Part shown: piece by piece, positions 47,789 through 57,084 of the stretch
Numbering within the stretch: position 1 is the first letter of the stretch
Layout of the letters: every line of letters begins with the position of its first letter
Source: Asterella californica
Lineage: Eukaryota > Streptophyta > Marchantiopsida > Marchantiales > Aytoniaceae
Assembly: GCA_036924285.1 (NCBI GenBank)
Contig: JAYKYS010000011.1
Span: forward strand, 9,486,001 to 9,550,000
Direction of reading: 5' to 3'
Length of the DNA stretch: 64,000 bases
Translations under genes and position numbers: made by a program
The notes under the pieces: model-generated
What the model was told of the DNA's origin: nothing
The model's input: the letters and a program-made list of their open reading frames with translations, nothing else
Database searches by the model: none

Positions 47789-47881
47789 GCTGAGCTGCCT
47801 GCTGGTCCTAAACTGCACTGCGCCCTGTTTGAGATTAACGGGGCAGGGCGCAGTGCAGTTTAGGACCAATGGCAGCTCAGC
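47789..47881. repeat. Large near-perfect hairpin (38-39 bp arms)
   Basis: The arm 47789-47827 pairs with 47844-47881 with only a small bulge/mismatch near the middle (CAGCAGGC against CAATGGC); the loop is about 16 nt. A 93-nt foldback of this quality fits either a small TIR foldback element or a young plant small-RNA precursor. The sequence does not decide. Confidence 0.85.
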
Positions 47882-48057
47882 GAGAGACCGCACATGTCAT
47901 ATATGCTATATGACATAGGTTCACATTTATGGGTAGCTTTATCATCCACACATCTATCTTAAATATTACTTTGAAAAGAGAGTGGATCGGGCTCTTGTTG
48001 TAATTGATGATTCATATGGATCTCATTCAGCTTTAGAGACAAAGGATTAATTACTAA

Positions 48058-48189
48058 TATACGAGTCAAATACATATGACTTGTATTTGAAGTCAAATAC
48101 ATATGACTTGTATCAATCACGTCAATCACGTCACGATTGACGTGATTGATACAAGTCAAATACAAGAGGTATAGATTATACACCTCTTG
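48058..48189. repeat. Palindrome cluster left of the Rep island
   Basis: Two direct copies of AGTCAAATACATATGACTTG-type sequence (48064-48112), a 23-bp perfect hairpin (48105-48127 with 48135-48157, loop 7) and another AAGAGGT..ACCTCTT hairpin (about 48164-48188), stacked without spacing. It is adjacent to the 53-bp repeat at 48228. Confidence 0.8.
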
Positions 48190-48227
48190 TCAATTATTAC
48201 AGGAAAGAGAGCAACTAGTACGCCACT

Positions 48228-48280
48228 TGTTGAACATGGTTCATGCATACTAGTTATAAATAAATAATAGTGGATATTCA
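48228..48280 (+). repeat. 53-bp direct repeat, left copy
   Basis: Starts TGTTGAACATGG and ends GGATATTCA. It matches 51481-51533 at 51 of 53 positions by eye. It could be the element's terminal repeat or part of a surrounding repeat family. Confidence 0.85.
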
Positions 48281-48296
48281 GAGCACCTGCATATTC

Positions 48297-48324
48297 ACCT
48301 CCTCCATCTTGCGATGGAGGAGGT
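48297..48324. repeat. Subterminal hairpin of the Rep island
   Basis: ACCTCCTCCAT (48297-48307) pairs perfectly with 48314-48324. Preceded by GCATATTC. The same wording occurs in the hairpins near 51594 and, shorter, at 31235. Confidence 0.85.
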
Positions 48325-48348
48325 CGGCCAGATTAATTATTTTTTCCT

Positions 48349-48447
48349 CTTTATTTACTGCCTTCTGCTTCCTAGGGCCACGTCTCCGGATTTAAACGTC
48401 TCTATTTACTGCCTTCTGCTCCCAAGGGCCACGTCTCAGGTTTTCTT
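48349..48447. repeat. 57-bp tandem repeat, two units
   Basis: Units at 48349-48390 and 48406-48447 share CTATTTACTGCCTTCTGC followed by GGGCCACGTCTC. A third, weaker start (CCATTTACTGCG) is near 48526. It lies between the left hairpin and the 3' end of the Rep gene. Confidence 0.75.
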
Positions 48448-48887
48448 TACTCCTTCCCTCCTGATTCATTTATTCAATTACTCCGTTCCGTTTGCAGGGG
48501 CCCCATCTTAGCATTCATTCCCCTTCCATTTACTGCGTAAGGGTTCCAGTCGCTTCATCGCGGGACTAAACTTAATACCCAGAAGGAGCTACCTCCTGCG
48601 ATTAAAACAGAGACCGTCTTGCTGAGCTGCCGTCTCGTCTCCGACTACTTCCGAAACAGCAGTAGATAATTTTCTCGCTTGACGCTGAGTACAGTTTCAG
48701 AGTTTAACAATTGGCAGAAAAAAGGCCACGGTGGACCACAAACTTTATTTCCACACGAAAATATTTACATTTCTGCAGAAACATCGACAGACTCCTACTG
48801 CAAGATCTTCGACGCACTGCAGTTATTATGCACTAGTCTTCAAAACTGTTTACATGTACTATCTGTCCTAGCTGAACACAACACACA

Positions 48888-50514
48888 TCAAACTAAAATC
48901 GGCTCCTCTACTTCGAACGTCCGCCCTGCATCCATACGCCTCAAGAAGGCACCCAGCAGCGGTATATATTCCGTTGGTTCGGTGCCGGCAGTCCCCATGC
49001 CAGTGTCTCCATCAGCAGAAGCATGGATGTCTGCAAAAGGTACCTCCCGATGCTGTTCAGCAACTGCAACAGGCGGATCAGTCCAACTATCCCCCTCGGT
49101 GTACCTCCTTCTACACTGCCCACAACGCCTATTGTCCTGCCAAAAGAAGATGTTCTGAACATCTTCTGCAGTGACTTCAGCAGGGTGCAAAAATGATTTC
49201 CACAGAGAATCCAGCCTTCGTTCCTGCATCCCACCCTGAATGAGCCAACGAGGAGAAGCGCTGTACTTCCCAGAAGTTAGCATGGTCCTCAAACAAGTAC
49301 GGATTGTAGTAGACAACGGATGAGAGTTCCTGTACTTATTAAACTGGAGGGCCCTGGCAAGTACATTCGCATAAGTCAACTCAACACGATTTTTCGTATC
49401 CCCAGCGCCTAAAAGAACATACATATCCTTGCCATCAGTCAGCATGCTCTCAGAAACGTTCTTCATCGTCACATGGTGATACTCCTCCTTCTGATCCTTC
49501 ATACAGTAACCGAGCATGCCAACATAGGTGTGCAAGCCACGATTTGTTAACGACTTCACACAAACCTCAGCACCCAAAGGTTTCTCATGCTGCCAACCCA
49601 AAACTGCCACAAGCCACTTCTTAACCTGCGGACAGTTTTTCGCATGGATGCACACTACCCCTTGAAAGTGCAGATGAAGTAGAGCGCCCCCCCGCTCGAC
49701 AGAAAACAAACCCGAAACACAGTGCTTGTCCAAAAAAACAGCCAACAGCGAGAAAAGTTCCAAGTCCAAATCCCCTCCTGTCCTGCAGACAGTAATTGAC
49801 ACCTCAAGACTTTTCTCAGGAATCGACGCATTGGTCTTCCTCGCTCTTGCCTCCCTTCGTAGAAACATTCAGACGAGATGCGTGAGGGAAGTGAGGGCAA
49901 ATGTACCTAAAGGTCGACGGGTCCAGCACAACACACACACAAGGCAAAGTACGCAGTCTATAAATCGCCCGTACTGTAGGTTTGAACAAGTTCGCGCTAT
50001 AACAATCAATGAAACTACTAGGGTAGGTAAACATCTGCAGGTCTGGACCTTGTAGCACAAGCCAATATGTATCCTCTGTGGTGCCTAAGTACATGAAAGG
50101 CCCGGATGTAGCCGCAAAGACACGAGCTACTTTGACAAAATCGCCGTCAAGAAGGAAGCGTGGAATATGGTCAGAGAACTGAAGATCTAAGTACACATAG
50201 AAGCGGTGTGCTTCTAACCTCCGATCATCAAATCCTTGGTGGACGACCTCATCCAACGTAGGAAAGATAGGAGGGCAACCTAAGGGTATGTACAGATAAT
50301 CTTCCTCGAACCCGGACGAATCGGTAACAGATATCTGAGGACTGACAGCACGAACAGGAGCCTCAGGGCTAGAAGAAAGAAGAGGACTTGCTTGTGCAGT
50401 GGAACCAGGAAGAGCAGTAACTCCGGAAACAACAGTTGTTTCACGAGCAGCAGCGTTATCAACGGTCTCGAACGTACTCATCATCGAGCCAAACAACACA
50501 ACAGTAGAAAGCAC
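48888..50514 (-). CDS. Rep protein with HUH/Y1 endonuclease domain (two predicted exons)
   Basis: Two frames, 50514-49816 and 49868-48888, overlap in different phases. A 52-nt GT..AG intron at 49906-49855 joins them exactly in frame, giving about 524 aa. The first exon (about 203 aa) has an S/T/V-rich start and an unrecognised domain (YLYIPLGCPPIFPTLDEV). The second has a strand ending SITVCRTG (HUH motif-1 position), HLHFQG (H-hydrophobic-H metal site, residues 65-67 of the second frame) and YVGMLGYCMKDQ (catalytic YxxK, Y121/K124), then a helical region and a CGQC pair (C249/C252). HUH proteins nick one DNA strand and stay bound through the tyrosine. No SF1/SF3 helicase motif was seen. The start codon could be at 50514 or 50484. 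Confidence 0.75.
49855..49906 (-). other. Predicted 52-nt intron in the Rep gene
   Basis: Minus strand begins GTACATTTG at 49906 and ends ACGAAG at 49855. Removal joins TTT-AG to G-GAG-GCA and so links the two long frames. GTCTGAATG could serve as branch site. Alternative explanation: a +1 frameshift mutation. Confidence 0.55.
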
Positions 50515-50559
50515 GAAAAAAGAAAAGGATACGAGTCCAGTATGTGTACCTGTACACGG

Positions 50560-51300
50560 CGAAACTGCTTACTTACAGGTGCCAGAAGTGAAGGTGAAAA
50601 CACGCAACAAAATGACAAGACATGACAGCGGCAACCTGTAATGCCACCCGGACGACGAAGGGTATGTTCGTCTGCACCGCAAACGCGAAGACCACGGCCT
50701 GCAGTCCACAGCCAGCATGACCGCCATAACCCACCACCTCGCTGCCGCACACAGAGCATGCATGGCCAAGAGTCGAAATAGAATTCCGAACAGCGGCAAC
50801 AAAGCACGTTCTCAATTCCGTCACAGCACGCCTGGAATTCGGCTGCAGGACCAAACGGATAAGCAGCGGCAGCACGCTTCCAATTCGCCCGCACGTCCTA
50901 GCAAGAACAGAAGGAAGCTGCGGCACCAACACGAGCAAGCAAACCGAGGTTTCCAATTCGCCCGCACCGAAGCCTATCCCAACATCAGCAAACCAAGAAG
51001 AGAACCAAGTAAACCGAGCAGCGGCAGCACGTTTCCACGAGCGAACCTGCCGTGATCAGTACAGCGAGCCAAAACACCCAAGCAGCAGCAGCAAATTCCC
51101 AAGAACACGACCACGAACAACAAAGCCGCGGCAGCGAAGAACGCAGACTCAACAGCAAGACCGCCACGAAGTGCCGGGCAGTGAACGGCAGTGAACGGCA
51201 CTGAACGGAGGCGGGATGAAGCAATGGTCACACGAACGACAGCGAACGGCGGCAGAAAGCAGAAACGGCCAGGGCGCCGTAATAAACTCCCCGAGCCTTT
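50560..51300. repeat. GC-rich upstream region of Rep with scattered direct repeats
   Basis: TTCCAATTCGCCCGCAC occurs at 50878-50894 and 50951-50967. An AGCAGCGGCAGCACG word occurs at about 50862 and 51018. A GTGAACGGCA 10-bp unit is repeated in tandem around 51181-51208. Frames on both strands here (for example 50894-50481 minus) look random. Probably the 5' regulatory region or binding-site array of the Rep element. Confidence 0.6.
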
Positions 51301-51440
51301 AATGCAACTTGTCCTTTTGAATAAAACGTTTCTCGTTTACCACTACTCCCTCTTACCTCTACCGGACCCAATGAAAGCTGTTAATTTCCACCCGCAACCG
51401 CCGGTTGTCTCTTTCCTCGGGCTGCCGCGGCAGTCCATCA

Positions 51441-51645
51441 GCATGCATATTCATCCTTTTCTAAGTTCGGATATTGTGCATGTTGAACATGGTTCATGCA
51501 TACTAGTTATAAATGAATAATAGTGAATATTCATCTTTTTCCAAGTTCGGATATTGTGGTGGTTCAGCACTTTGAGGATATTGTGGTGGTTGAGCATGCA
51601 TATATTCACTTCCTCCGTTTTTCATGGAGGAGATGAATATGCATG
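51441..51645. repeat. Right end repeats of the Rep island
   Basis: Contains the 53-bp direct repeat (51481-51533). A second-order repeat (ATATTCAT, then CTAAGTTCGG or CCAAGTTCGG, then ATATTGTG) begins at 51447 and 51526, a GGATATTGTGGTGGTT pair sits at 51549-51590, and an imperfect hairpin runs from GCATGCATATATTCA to TGAATATGCATG (51594-51645). Confidence 0.75.
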
Positions 51646-53090
51646 AGTTTAAATTAAAGTAATTGTGAATAAATGTATAAACAGTATCAGGTTATCTGAC
51701 TTGTACCTTGGTTAGCATGGTTGTGTACTCATGCTTTATGGTTTATATCATGTTTCCAGGTATGGTTTAATAATCAATATCTATAAAAGATTTTAATTAT
51801 TTTCATCCGTTTGATATATAAATTTTATTTAACATCTATTTGTCTTTCGGTGTCATTAAAAGAACAAAAGTTCCCCAAAAATTATATCATGCATATCATA
51901 TTAGTTATGCATATCATATTAGTTACAAATAAAGGTTGTTCTTTCAAACCTTGATTATGATTCCTACAGTTAGGAAGAATAAAGAGGAGCATGTAGAGCA
52001 ACTTTGGCAATACTTCTCAAGATATTCATTTTATCGTCAGATATAAACCCTAGAACAGTAAGACAGCTCAAATAACACAAAGGACTCAGTTAATGCAGAT
52101 AATAATAAAAAAGAGTACGAGGTTAGGAAAAATGATGATTAGTTTGTCTCCTGGAGAAACTGGAAGCAAAACGAGATAAGAGATAACTGATAATAAAAAG
52201 ACTGTGTTAAAAAGAAAGATTGGTTCTCGATCAAGGTGTTCATTGGGTCTTAGCTCTTCAAGTTATTTCGGTTTGAAAGGGATTTAGGAATATGTTCACC
52301 AACATATGATACACTAACCTTACTAGTAAGTGTTACAATTTGAACATAAGATATTCGATGGTAGATTGTATCAACTGAGACCAAAGAATATTCTCAAGTA
52401 TTGGGTAGTCCATAACATTCCATTGATTAGGCACTACATATTCACCTCTTTTGTAAATACGTGAATATGCACGGGAAAGATTGGTTACAACTCAAATCGT
52501 AAATATAAAAATGGGAACTATTTATTCACTAGCCATCACTAGTTTATGCTAGAGTCGAGGTGCTCCAAGTGTAAGACATCGCAGCGATTGAATCCTGATT
52601 TTCTTGTATGGGGGCTTGTAAACTTCTCCATGCCATGAGAAGAGAAGAATACCGGAAACTGAAGAATTTCTGTCCGAGACATGAAAGTGGCGTTGTAATA
52701 ATTATAGAGTTTGTTTCTAGTAGCTACAGGGTTATGTATAAATCTCTGAAGGGAGTGTGCTATATCATTTAAACCCTATCCTTCAGTGGTACATGCACCA
52801 TGTATACAATTTTCTGAATGTTAACGTATTTCTTATCAGTTAAACTTTTTATCTAAATAGTGGTATATTAATGTTTCGAGGCTAAACAACTGCACATCAA
52901 TTTCTAAACCTAAAAAAAATATAGAATGTGGCTTATCAATTTTCCAAACCTAGACAATGGTGGAGGAGAAAAGATTGATGGTTAATCTAATATAATGAAC
53001 AAATCTAATGAACTATTGAAAGTGCAAAAAGGGGAACAAATTTTATTCAACATTAATTACATGTTCTGTTTGTATAGCAGTTATTTACTT
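51646..53090. other. AT-rich repeat DNA right of the Rep island
   Basis: 51748-51915 matches the end block of the hairpin repeat family (TTTCCAGGTATGG, TTAAT.., AAGAACAAAAGTTCCC, ATCATGCATAT), also seen near 30530, 30830 and 32070. A worn ATATTCACCTC..GTGAATATGC hairpin is at about 52437-52472. No gene recognised. Confidence 0.5.
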
Positions 53091-53099
53091 TCCGGCTCC

Positions 53100-53600
53100 A
53101 TGTGCTATAAATTTTGCTTGACAAGACTCGTGTGCCAAAAGATGACATTGAAAAGATTTGTATCGGCTACAGACTGATCACCAAAGTTTCTCACTTCACT
53201 AGACTTCAGATGTGAGAGACCCGATTTCACTCATCGCTGCACATCTTATCGAATGTGCAATGCAAAAAATTACTCCAAAATTGCTTCTCATCAGACTTGG
53301 TGCACCAAACATACCGATAAACCTATGCGATTTCCAGATCAGCCGCCTAAACCCAAACACATTCCAGATCATATACACTACATGTATGTCAGACATGCAC
53401 TCTTTGCCATGCATTTCTGTGGCAAGTAAAAGATCTTCCCAAGATAATCTTTTGGCGCACGAATCTTGTCCTTTATCACGCATGTGAAATAAATAACTGA
53501 AAACTTTTTGTGGAAAATAAAAGATCTTCTCAAGGTTATCTTTTGACGCACGAATCTTGTCAAGTAAAATTTATCACGCATCTGAAATAAATAACTAATG
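53100..53600. repeat. Foldback element with duplicated right arm
   Basis: 53100-53160 reads TATAAATTTTGCTTGACAAG and onward. Its reverse complement occurs twice, at about 53420-53485 and 53520-53585, as a tandem unit of about 95 bp (AAGATCTTC..CTTTTGRCGCACGAATCTTGTC). The 260 bp between the arms shows no conserved coding. Size and structure fit a MITE-like foldback transposon. Confidence 0.65.
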
Positions 53601-53626
53601 TGGCGGGATGGGCTTATTATCCATGG

Positions 53627-56600
53627 AGGAAACTGCTCCGGCAGCCTCTTTGGGTAGTTGGGCCCTTGACTCTCCTGTCGTTTCCTCGTGCGAGATAGAC
53701 TTATTCTGGAGAGCTACGTGACAGAGGTGGAGGATGGTTTTTATCTGCTACAGTTGCGTCTCCGTGAGACAAGAGATAGTTTGACTCTTGAGGCACGTGA
53801 GACACACCTTCGATTCGATACCCTAGCTTCCGATGGATCTCACGATCTACAATCCTCTCTGACGGGACACCACTTCCAGCAGGTTTTCCATGCGCTCTTA
53901 CTGCACTCTTCCATCTCACGAGATACTAGAGCTCGACTCCGCTCTTATTCGGACAAGGGCGCAGGCTCTTGACTCATAGCTCGACTTTGCATTAGAGCGT
54001 TCCGACTCGCACCGATGAGGTTCATCCTAGGCTTGGTCCAGCCTATTGCATCGGCACTGTCCACTTGCGAGTGAGAGGTCTCGCTCGACACCTCGGATCG
54101 ACACTTTGCTCGTTGTCCTCACGGTGGAGAGCGGATAGCCACCCATGATGTCATCAAGGATGTCACGTTCGTCTTAGCACGGGAGAGCGATTACATGACG
54201 TAGAGAGAGCGTTGGTATGTCTTTCAGACGGGACGATCAGTGAGAGCTGACCTATACATGATGAAGGAGGATCAGGTCTCAGTGGCAGATGTGGTTGTCA
54301 CGGATCCGACACTGGACTCAGTAGCGACACAAGTGATCATCCATCCCCCAGGATGGGCTGCAGGCGTGGCGGCAGCAGTGAAGGTGACCAAGTATAGAGG
54401 TATGCAGGTGAGACATCGCTTCATCTCTTTAGCCTTGGAGATATACGGATCGACAGCTTCGGAGCTCGACGTCTTCCTTCGAGATTGTGCTAGAGCCTAC
54501 CATGAGAGGCGCCAAGGATATCACTTTTTCTTTCTTTTTGTACTATATTTTTAGACAGAGAGTTTCTATTGCTCTTCAAAGAGCTTTAGCAGGAGCAACC
54601 CATCGGAGAGCAATTGCAGTAGACGATGCTACTTCATGTGCACCTGTTGTTTGTAAGACCACTTACTTATCTGTTTTTGATATTATAGGGACCGTAGACG
54701 ATCTTAGAGCTACTGATAGCGGGGTTTAGCCCCGATGTTCTTCTCTTCGGGGTGTTAGTTGCTTAACCCTTCGAGTCCTTCTTTCTCGTGTAAGGCTTGA
54801 TGGGGTCTTTCCATCTGTTGGCTATTCATTGCGTCGCGTGTTTTCTCTGTTGGAGGACTTCCACCATAGACCGTGCCCTTGCTGCCGAGTGTGTGCGACA
54901 GCAAAGCCGACAATCACATGTGGTTGCACTTTTATAGCGCCATCGCGAGAGACAAGACTAGAGGGTCCGTAACACAATCCGGTGTCCTGTTGTGGGACCA
55001 GTTAGTATGTAAATTACGCGTATAAGTGCGTTTTGCACATAATTGTAGAAGTTGTGGTGTAATGGGATCTAAAACATTGCTCTTATGAGCTTAGAATGCA
55101 CTATTATCTGCTGGGGGTCTCCATGGGGCAGAAAAGGACAAGGTTGAGTCCTTTAGCTTCCCATTGGTCCACCCAAAAGTGAAGATAACTTGTCTTCTAC
55201 CTAAGTGTGCGCTCTGGGAGGTTCGGGGCACTTTGACGAGGGATTTTGAAGGCATCAGAGGGCATGCGCGGAGAGCTCTCGACGGGAGGAGCAATCTGAC
55301 CACAAATTTCACTCGATTTGGAGGTCCAGGGCATACGTTATGGCGATTTGAAGTTCATAGAGTGATGAGAGTACAAGAGTTTCTCTTCCGATTGTAAGAT
55401 TAAGGGGTTTGAGTGATTGAACCGTCAGATTGAGACAAGATTTCATGGGCTTGTAGTCTGTCAGCTGCTGAAGCTCTGACCACAAATTTCACCACCGGAT
55501 GTTGTGCGGATTGAGCGCAATGGCGATTTGAAGGCGACGGGGTGCAGAAAGCTGTCAATCTGAAGCAACGAGTTTGCAGATTTATGGAGAACGATCAGAA
55601 CGGTCAAATCGGCTCAAATTTCCTGTGTAGTGAGTTTACCTTCTGAATTGATAGCACAGGAAGTTGGAGTGGAAGTGGACGGTTCATTTAGTCGAAGAAG
55701 CTTCTGTCCTGAATCTGAGATTGAAAGTGCGTGTTAGTTTCTATGGATTTGTGTTAATTGTGGGAGGAGATCTAGCCGTCAGATCTTCCTGAAATTTGAC
55801 CTGCAAGTAGAGATTTTAGTATCCTACCTACGTGGCAAGTTTGAGAGGAGACTGAGCTGTAGATCTGTACCTATCATGTGTGAAAGTTCGCTGGTTTTTC
55901 TGCCGAGTTGTATCGGCAACGATATCTACTCTAGGTCTCGAGTTGTTAGCGACAGCTGGCTGAAAAGTATCCAGTGCGACATTTGTATTGCTTTGGGGAG
56001 TATTCTAAGTAGATATGACTTTAGCGACCTACGTTGTATCCACGTCATGTGGTTGTTAGGTTCGCACTCAACGTGGCAAAGTGCGATCCTTGACCTGTAG
56101 AGTCGACTACCTGTCTAGCCTAGTCTCTGGTTTTTGGGACACGTTACGGTGCATGCATTGGAACCTTTCACCCAGAAGACCCACACGTGGATGAGTATGA
56201 CGGCACCAAACATGCGATGTGCATGTGTGCCACCTCATCGGTCCGTGAGGCTTGGGTTGCTTGGTTAGGGAGCTTGCACCTATCCTTGTTTTGTGTTCGA
56301 AACTTTTAAGCAAAGGGGAGTGACCTGTGTGGGGGCATTCGACCTGGGGAAAAATCCAAGAGATTGTTCGTGTGGAGATCGTGGTGATCCTATGAGATTG
56401 AATCAGAGTTTTATGGATCGAGATACCTTTGTAGTTGGAGTGCACATGTTGTGAGAGATGGACGAAGGACTCTACTTACCGCCCAGATTCCCTTTTCGAA
56501 ACCCTTTCTCGATTAAACTGATGTATATGGAACGAGTCCACTTTCAACAGTTTCTGATAGGATCCTTCGGGCATAACTTTATCGCGCAAGTTATGCTCTC

Positions 56601-57016
56601 GCCTGTCCCTGTGATCTTACCTGTTGTCACTTACGGCCAAGAATGGGATCTCACCGTCTTTATCCTCATCTAACGAAGGATGGATCTAAATCAGCTCCCT
56701 CCTGTAAACTTTAACACCCAGTGCGAGATAAGACACATCTGTCGACCCAAAGCCATGTACGAAGCCCTAGTAGTGAGAAACTTCGGAGAGGAATACTACC
56801 GAGAGATCATGTCATCACATATCCCGTTTGTCGTGCCCATGATCATCCAACGTTTTCGTGTAGTTATCTTGACCCTTTACTGAGAGAAAGAAAGTGCTTA
56901 GTTATCGAGGAAGTTAGAGAGAAATCTACAGGAAACTTGTCGCTCTGCTGTGCATTGATCGCTAGCCACAGCTAGAAGGTACGCCCTTGCTCAAAGGAAA
57001 GGCTCTCGCTACGACA
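53627..57016 (+). repeat. Upstream long repeat of element D (LTR and/or duplicated segment)
   Basis: 53627-54869 matches 62758-64000 with a single difference seen (G at 54462, A at 63593). The right end at 57016 (ACGACA) is followed by a primer-site candidate, as at the LTR end of element A, so at least the right part is an LTR. The left part encodes broken frames of a polymerase-type C-terminal region. Whether the whole 3.4 kb is one long LTR, or the left part is a duplicated internal segment, cannot be settled, because the matching right-hand copy runs off the window. Confidence 0.6.
53688..54730 (+). pseudogene. Broken C-terminal region of a reverse-transcriptase-type element
   Basis: Frames 53688-53972 and 54240-54554, plus sequence between them, read in order: a T-rich helical part, a CPHGG..THD zinc-like motif (about 54116-54150), ARES..RRERW, then RADLYMMKEDQ, VADVVVTDPTLD and AAVKVTKYRGMQ followed by LALEIYGS. 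This order (Cys/His, HD, RE, RPAD-like, DVxVTxP, KxxKY, E.LG) is what I know from the C-terminal endonuclease-like part of several RT-encoding elements. Stops between the pieces show it is dead. The same sequence recurs at 62819-63860. Confidence 0.5.
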
Positions 57017-57020
57017 TATT

Positions 57021-57039
57021 TGGTGCTTCCACTGAGAGC
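57021..57039 (+). promoter_or_regulatory. Primer-binding-site candidate of element D
   Basis: TGGTGCTTCCACTGAGAGC, identical to that of element A and four bases after the LTR end at 57016. TGG fits a tRNA 3' CCA. Confidence 0.6.
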
Positions 57040-57084
57040 ACGCTTTGAGGTGGTTGAGTGAGTTGTTGCCGAGGAGCGTCAAGT

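Larger units (their letters stand above)
48228..51533 (-). mobile_element. HUH-endonuclease (Rep) transposon, Replitron-like
   Basis: A GC-rich island in AT-rich DNA. It is bounded by a 53-bp direct repeat (48228-48280 and 51481-51533, two mismatches by eye). Inside the left copy is a hairpin (48297-48324, ACCTCCTCCAT pairing exactly); outside the right copy is a related hairpin (about 51594-51645). The body encodes one Rep protein with HUH and YxxK motifs on the minus strand and no transposase of the DDE type. Replitrons are a described class of eukaryotic HUH transposons, and assignment here rests on motif recognition only. It is not a typical Helitron, because no helicase domain is seen. 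Confidence 0.65.

Noticed and set aside
48888..50514. Integrated geminivirus-type rep gene
   Set aside because: Viral Reps of this kind carry a helicase domain after the HUH part. None is visible here, and the flanking hairpins and direct repeats fit a transposon.
50481..50956. Two overlapping minus-strand, cysteine-rich frames upstream of Rep
   Set aside because: They overlap each other in different phases within a repeat-rich GC stretch; no coherent domain. Treated as non-coding upstream region.
48228..51533. Helitron
   Set aside because: No helicase motifs and a single YxxK tyrosine rather than the two-tyrosine Helitron pattern. No TC start or CTRR end was established.
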